Part shown: one piece after another, positions 60,067 through 64,000 of the stretch
Numbering within the stretch: the first letter of the stretch is position 1
Layout of the letters: every line of letters starts with the position of its first letter
Source: CBDCHC01 sp965277055
GTDB lineage: Bacteria; Pseudomonadota; Gammaproteobacteria; PS1; Pseudothioglobaceae
Assembly (NCBI GenBank): GCA_965277055.1
Contig: OZ255703.1
Span: 1,240,001-1,304,000 of the forward strand
Direction: 5' to 3'
Length of the DNA stretch: 64,000 bases
Notes under the pieces: model-generated
Databases searched by the model: none
The model's input: the letters and a program-made list of their open reading frames with translations, nothing else
Told to the model about the DNA's origin: nothing
Translations under genes and position numbers: made by a program

Positions 60067-62514
60067 ATGCCCAAGATATACCGAGCAGACTACGCACCAA
60101 GTGATTATTATATTAACACTACAAAGTTATATTTTGACATTAAAGAAGAATATACGATTGTGCGTTCTAAGATATTCTTTTTTAAAAATACTTCTTCAAA
60201 TGCTACCTCACTTACGCTAGATGGTGAAGACTTAGAACTCATAGACCTTACACTGGATAATCTTACTCCAGAATATGAACGTACTGATACTACTCTTACA
60301 CTACTTAATATTCCAAAGAGCTTTACCCTTGAGGTAACAACTAAGATATATCCTGAGCAAAATACTAAATTAAGCGGGCTGTATAAATCTAATGCAATTT
60401 ATTGTACGCAATGTGAAGCACATGGCTTTCGTCGGATTACTTATTATCTTGATCGCCCAGATATACTTTCTACCTTTGAAGTAGAAATTAACACTCATAA
60501 AAACTTTGATGCATTGTTATCTAATGGTGAATGTATTGCCCAGCATAGACAATATGCGAAGTGGCACGACCCCCATCCAAAACCATGCTATTTATTTGCT
60601 CTTGTGGTGGGTAATCTCTCACGGACGATGAGCACTTTTACGACCAAACAACGCAAAAAAGTAGAACTCAATATTTGGACTGAATATCACAACCAAGATA
60701 AAACACAGTTTGCTATGCGCTCACTGGAAAATGCCTTTAAGTGGGATGAAGAGCGATTTAATCTCTCGTATGATTTGTCAGTCTATAACCTTGTAGCCGT
60801 AGATGATTTTAATATGGGGGCGATGGAAAACAAAGGACTTAATATATTTAATTCTGCGTATGTGCTTGCAGATCCTGAAACTGCAACTGATGATAATTAT
60901 CTAGACATAGAAGCAGTGATTGGGCATGAATATTTTCATAACTGGACGGGCAATAGAGTAACGTGCAAAAGTTGGTTTGAGCTGAGTCTAAAAGAGGGAC
61001 TTACCGTATTTAGAGATCAAGAATTTAGTAGTGATTTACGCTTTAGAGCAACGAAACGAATTAACGATGTAGCATTTTTACGTACGCACCAATTTTTAGA
61101 AGACAAGTCTGATTTAGCTCACCCAGTACGCCCTGAATATTATGAAGTAATGGATAACTTTTATACGTTGACTGTCTATGAAAAAGGTAGTGAGATTGTG
61201 CGGATGCTTCATACTATGTTAGGTGAAGAATTATTTCAACAAGGGTTTAAACGCTATATTACTAACTATGATGGCATGGCAGTAGAAATTGAAGATTTTG
61301 TCACGAGCATTGTTGGAAATTATCCATTAGATATTGCTAAATTTATGTTGTGGTATTCTACTCCTGGAGTGCATCAAATCACTATAGAATATACTGACAC
61401 ACATATCACTATTACTCAAGCGGATGCACGCATTACACCACTAAAATTTGCGGTATTTGATACTTCTGGTAATAAGGTAGATTCCGATATTCTCTTGCTT
61501 AAAGATGAGGTTACCACGTTACAAAATAATTATCCAAAGCATACATTCTCATGGAATAGAAACTTCTCAGCGCCTATTGAGCTTACTACCCCGCATACTA
61601 CAGAAGAGAAATTATTTTTACTAGCGCATGATGACAATGATTTTGTCCGCTTTGATTGTATTACTGCGATATATTCCGACGCCATACTCAGGAGTGACTA
61701 TACGCATGTGTTTTTAGCATTAGATACCTTATTTCACCGAGATGAATCTCATGAGTCATTAACCGTACTACTGCAGATTCCAAGTGAAAAATACCTCTTT
61801 ACTTTAGTAGAAACTATTGACCCTATTCACATTCATACTCAACGTGAGAAGCTGATTTGTGCTATTGCCTTGCGGTATTATGATGAGTTAGTTCGGTTAT
61901 ATAATGAGTTACACACTATTGAATATGAATTTACCAATCCTGCAATTATTGCCAGAAGACTGAAAAACATGCTACTGGAATACATTACCAAAAGTGATAA
62001 CACTCAGGCTACTGAGCAATATCTTCACGCCTCTTCTATGACTGATAGGCTCGCAAGTTTTGAAGTATTGTTAGCGAGCACTGAGCGCTCAAGAGTAATT
62101 AGCTCTTTTTATAATACATTTATGGGTGATGAGCAAGTGGTTAACAAGTGGTTTAAAAGTATAGCGAGTCATCCGCAGACATCACTCATAGAAATGCGTG
62201 CACTTATTGAACATGCTGATTTCAACTTCACTACGCCGAATAAAGTACGAAGTCTTATTGGTGGCTTTACCTTGAATTATCCACACTTTCATACTCAAGA
62301 AGGCTACGAATTATATACTGATATAATACTTCGCCTAAGTAGTATAAACCCACAAATTGCTGCGCGTCTTACGGCTATATTTTCTCATTATGTGCGCTTT
62401 ACTTCTCCTTATAACGCATGGCAACAAGCTGCTTTAGAGCGAATTCAGTCACATCCTGACTTAGCCAAGGATGTACGGGAAATCGTTGATAATATCTTAA
62501 AAAATAAAGCTTAA
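60067..62514 (+). CDS. pepN: Aminopeptidase N PepN
   Basis: 815 residues, slightly shorter than E. coli PepN. The substrate motif is NMGAMENKGLNIFN (about residue 255), the zinc motif is VIGHEYFHNWTGNRVTC with the distal Glu in LKEGLTVFRDQEF, and the catalytic Tyr is in LTVYEKGSEIVRML. The N-terminal beta domain has QCEAHGFRRITYYLDRPD. It is a cytoplasmic M1 zinc peptidase that removes N-terminal residues from peptides. It starts 16 bases after the uppP 3' end. Confidence 0.95.
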   Translation: MPKIYRADYAPSDYYINTTKLYFDIKEEYTIVRSKIFFFKNTSSNATSLTLDGEDLELIDLTLDNLTPEYERTDTTLTLLNIPKSFTLEVTTKIYPEQNTKLSGLYKSNAIYCTQCEAHGFRRITYYLDRPDILSTFEVEINTHKNFDALLSNGECIAQHRQYAKWHDPHPKPCYLFALVVGNLSRTMSTFTTKQRKKVELNIWTEYHNQDKTQFAMRSLENAFKWDEERFNLSYDLSVYNLVAVDDFNMGAMENKGLNIFNSAYVLADPETATDDNYLDIEAVIGHEYFHNWTGNRVTCKSWFELSLKEGLTVFRDQEFSSDLRFRATKRINDVAFLRTHQFLEDKSDLAHPVRPEYYEVMDNFYTLTVYEKGSEIVRMLHTMLGEELFQQGFKRYITNYDGMAVEIEDFVTSIVGNYPLDIAKFMLWYSTPGVHQITIEYTDTHITITQADARITPLKFAVFDTSGNKVDSDILLLKDEVTTLQNNYPKHTFSWNRNFSAPIELTTPHTTEEKLFLLAHDDNDFVRFDCITAIYSDAILRSDYTHVFLALDTLFHRDESHESLTVLLQIPSEKYLFTLVETIDPIHIHTQREKLICAIALRYYDELVRLYNELHTIEYEFTNPAIIARRLKNMLLEYITKSDNTQATEQYLHASSMTDRLASFEVLLASTERSRVISSFYNTFMGDEQVVNKWFKSIASHPQTSLIEMRALIEHADFNFTTPNKVRSLIGGFTLNYPHFHTQEGYELYTDIILRLSSINPQIAARLTAIFSHYVRFTSPYNAWQQAALERIQSHPDLAKDVREIVDNILKNKA

Positions 62515-62554
62515 ATCAAGTAAAATTATATTCACAGTTTTACAACGGCGTAAA

Positions 62555-62573
62555 GCGTAGGTTGCAACGACGC
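62555..62573. promoter_or_regulatory. Interrupted palindrome upstream of glnA
   Basis: GCGT, the 8-bp palindrome GTTGCAAC (62561-62568) and ACGC are arranged almost symmetrically 34 bases before the glnA start. It could be a regulator site or an RNA hairpin in the leader. No NtrC consensus site is visible. Confidence 0.3.
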
Positions 62574-62606
62574 AGATCTACAATAACTATACAAGGAGAA
62601 TGAAAC

Positions 62607-64000
62607 ATGTCCGCACAAGACGTACTTCAAATGATTACAGACAACGAAGTAAGATTCGTTGATTTTCGTTTTACCGATACTAAAGGTAAAGAACAACACG
62701 TGAGCGTTCCTGCTCATACTATTGATGCTGATAAGCTTAGTGAAGGTCAAATGTTTGATGGATCTTCAATCGCAGGTTGGAAAAACATCAATGAATCAGA
62801 TATGATTTTGCGACCAGATTTTACTACTGTAGTAATTGACCCATTTGCAGAAGAAACAACCTTAAATATTACCTGTGATATTATTGAACCAAATGATATG
62901 CTTGGCTATGAGAAAGATCCACGCTCTATCGCAAAACGTGCTGAAGCATATTTGCAAGATTCAGGTATTGCTGATACTGCATACTTTGGTAATGAGCCTG
63001 AGTTTTTTGTATTTGATAGTGTGAAATGGGATACCGGGTTTGGCTTAGGTAAGGCATTTTATGAAATCAAATCAGAAGAAGCTGATTGGGAATCAATGAC
63101 TGAATTTGAAAGTGGTAATAAAGGTCACCGTCCACGTATTAAGGGCGGGTATTTTCCAGTACCACCAGTAGATTCATTAAATGATTTACGTGCACAAATG
63201 AGTCTTGCTATTGAAGAAATGGGCGTTACTACAGAAGTACATCACCATGAAGTAGGTACTGCGGGGCAGTGTGAAATCGGTGCGTTATTTAATACACTAG
63301 TGAAAAAAGCTGATGAAACGCAAATCTTAAAATATTGTATACACAATGTTGCTAACCTTTACGGCAAAACAGCTACATTTATGCCAAAACCAATTGCAGC
63401 TGATAATGGTAATGGTATGCATGTGCATCAGTCAATTAGTAAAGACGGGGTAAACCTCTTTGCAGGTGATGGCTATGGCAATCTCAGCGAAACAGCACTG
63501 CATTATATTGGTGGTATTATCAAGCATGCAAGAGCGTTAAATGCATTTACCAATGCCTCTACTAACTCATATAAACGTCTTGTACCGGGGTTTGAGGCAC
63601 CAGAAATGCTTGCATATTCTGCAAGAAACCGTAGTGCTGCAATTCGTATTCCATTTGTATCTTCTGACAAAGCAAGAAGAATTGAAGTACGTTTCCCTGA
63701 TGCTACTGCAAATCCATATCTTGCATTCTCTGCGATGCTTATGGCAGGTATTGATGGTATCAAGAATAAAATTGACCCAGGCAAGCCCTCTGATGAAGAT
63801 TTATACGAACTTACCGAAGCTGAGAAGAAACATATTCCTAAAGTATGTGGCACACTTCAAGAAGCACTTAATGCACTTGATGTTGATCGTGAGTTCTTAA
63901 CTCAAGGTGGAGTATTTACTGATAATATGATTGATTCATACATTGAACTCAAAATGCAGGATGTGATTGCACTTAGAAGTGCTCCTCACCCTGTAGAATT
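62607..64000 (+). CDS. glnA: Glutamine synthetase type I (3' end outside window)
   Basis: The frame is open from the ATG at 62607, with AAGGAG upstream, to the right edge. About 464 residues are visible and only a few C-terminal ones are missing (the end reads HPVE). Motifs include VDFRFTDTKGKEQHV, FDGSSIAGWKNINESDM, NEPEFFVFD, HHEVGTAGQCEI, MHVHQSISKDG and the NRSAAIRIPF loop. The adenylylation Tyr is in DEDLYELTEAEKKHIP (about residue 398), so GlnE control is likely. It makes glutamine from glutamate and ammonia. Confidence 0.96.
   Translation, partial: MSAQDVLQMITDNEVRFVDFRFTDTKGKEQHVSVPAHTIDADKLSEGQMFDGSSIAGWKNINESDMILRPDFTTVVIDPFAEETTLNITCDIIEPNDMLGYEKDPRSIAKRAEAYLQDSGIADTAYFGNEPEFFVFDSVKWDTGFGLGKAFYEIKSEEADWESMTEFESGNKGHRPRIKGGYFPVPPVDSLNDLRAQMSLAIEEMGVTTEVHHHEVGTAGQCEIGALFNTLVKKADETQILKYCIHNVANLYGKTATFMPKPIAADNGNGMHVHQSISKDGVNLFAGDGYGNLSETALHYIGGIIKHARALNAFTNASTNSYKRLVPGFEAPEMLAYSARNRSAAIRIPFVSSDKARRIEVRFPDATANPYLAFSAMLMAGIDGIKNKIDPGKPSDEDLYELTEAEKKHIPKVCGTLQEALNALDVDREFLTQGGVFTDNMIDSYIELKMQDVIALRSAPHPVE

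Noticed and set aside
1..64000. tRNA or rRNA genes
   Set aside because: No TpsiC-arm-like GGTTCRANYCC with a matching acceptor stem and no rRNA-like segments were noticed by eye; a covariance-model search was not possible.

Overview
The window is 64 kb of densely packed, AT-rich bacterial DNA. Genes often overlap by 1-8 bases (ATGA or TAATG junctions), and no rRNA, tRNA or CRISPR array was recognised by eye. The gene set is that of a small-genome, Gram-negative gammaproteobacterium: bamE divergent from fur, lolCD, lpxK-Trm112-kdsB, pmbA, tcdA, pcnB, rnfH and glnA. Low GC, a TRAP transporter, PhoX and a persulfide dioxygenase would fit a marine sulfur-oxidising lineage such as Ca. Thioglobus/SUP05 or its symbiont relatives. 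That placement is inference from gene content, not a database match.

Layout. 1-4796: translationally coupled genes for a DUF294/CBS signalling protein (5' end outside the window), a DEDDh exonuclease, an FMN alpha-hydroxy-acid dehydrogenase and an acetolactate-synthase-like ThDP enzyme. 4774-8151: bamE facing away from fur, then YciI, persulfide dioxygenase, a small unknown protein, and an exported hydrolase-thioredoxin fusion. 8141-16055: a decayed DUF3754 gene, then housekeeping genes (methyltransferase, coaD, queF, pcnB, an orphan ABC ATPase, hisA, rnfH, corC, a His-tailed TauE/SafE-type membrane protein, pmbA). 16089-24891: small exported or membrane proteins, hisBH and asd, an RNase T2 without a signal peptide, a Nif3-like protein, PhoX, murD and a site-2-type protease. 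24934-30226: proS, radA and dusB on plus; a DUF45 metallopeptidase and ruvA on minus.

30306-36088 is an AT-rich surface-glycan cluster: a DxD glycosyltransferase, three GT25 enzymes, one GT4, a methyltransferase, an unknown protein and a YrbL-like kinase fragment. It converges on an O-antigen-ligase-like gene. From 45196 down to 36081 runs a long minus-strand series (lolC, lolD, pteridine reductase, pyrF, two TPR proteins, tcdA, glmU, waaL-like). From 45197 up to 48756 runs a plus-strand series (lpxK, Trm112, kdsB, folD, glutaredoxin-like, PNPOx-like). lolC and lpxK start back to back. Many of these genes serve the envelope: lipid A, Kdo, UDP-GlcNAc, lipoprotein sorting, and glycan assembly and ligation. 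A complete TRAP transporter follows (48895-51725).

51726-56540 is the accessory part. It holds an internally deleted IS1595-type remnant and a perfect palindrome that matches the end of an IS3-type remnant 2.1 kb away. Between them lies a three-gene cassette: an unusual Gly-rich/aromatic coiled-coil protein, a one-TM protein, and a small acidic protein cut by the IS end. Beyond are a broken surface-protein gene and a PIN/RHH toxin-antitoxin pair with repeated operator-like sites. Housekeeping resumes with ttcA, a MidA-like methyltransferase, a TM-TPR protein, uppP (carrying an apparent one-base frameshift), pepN and glnA, which runs off the end.
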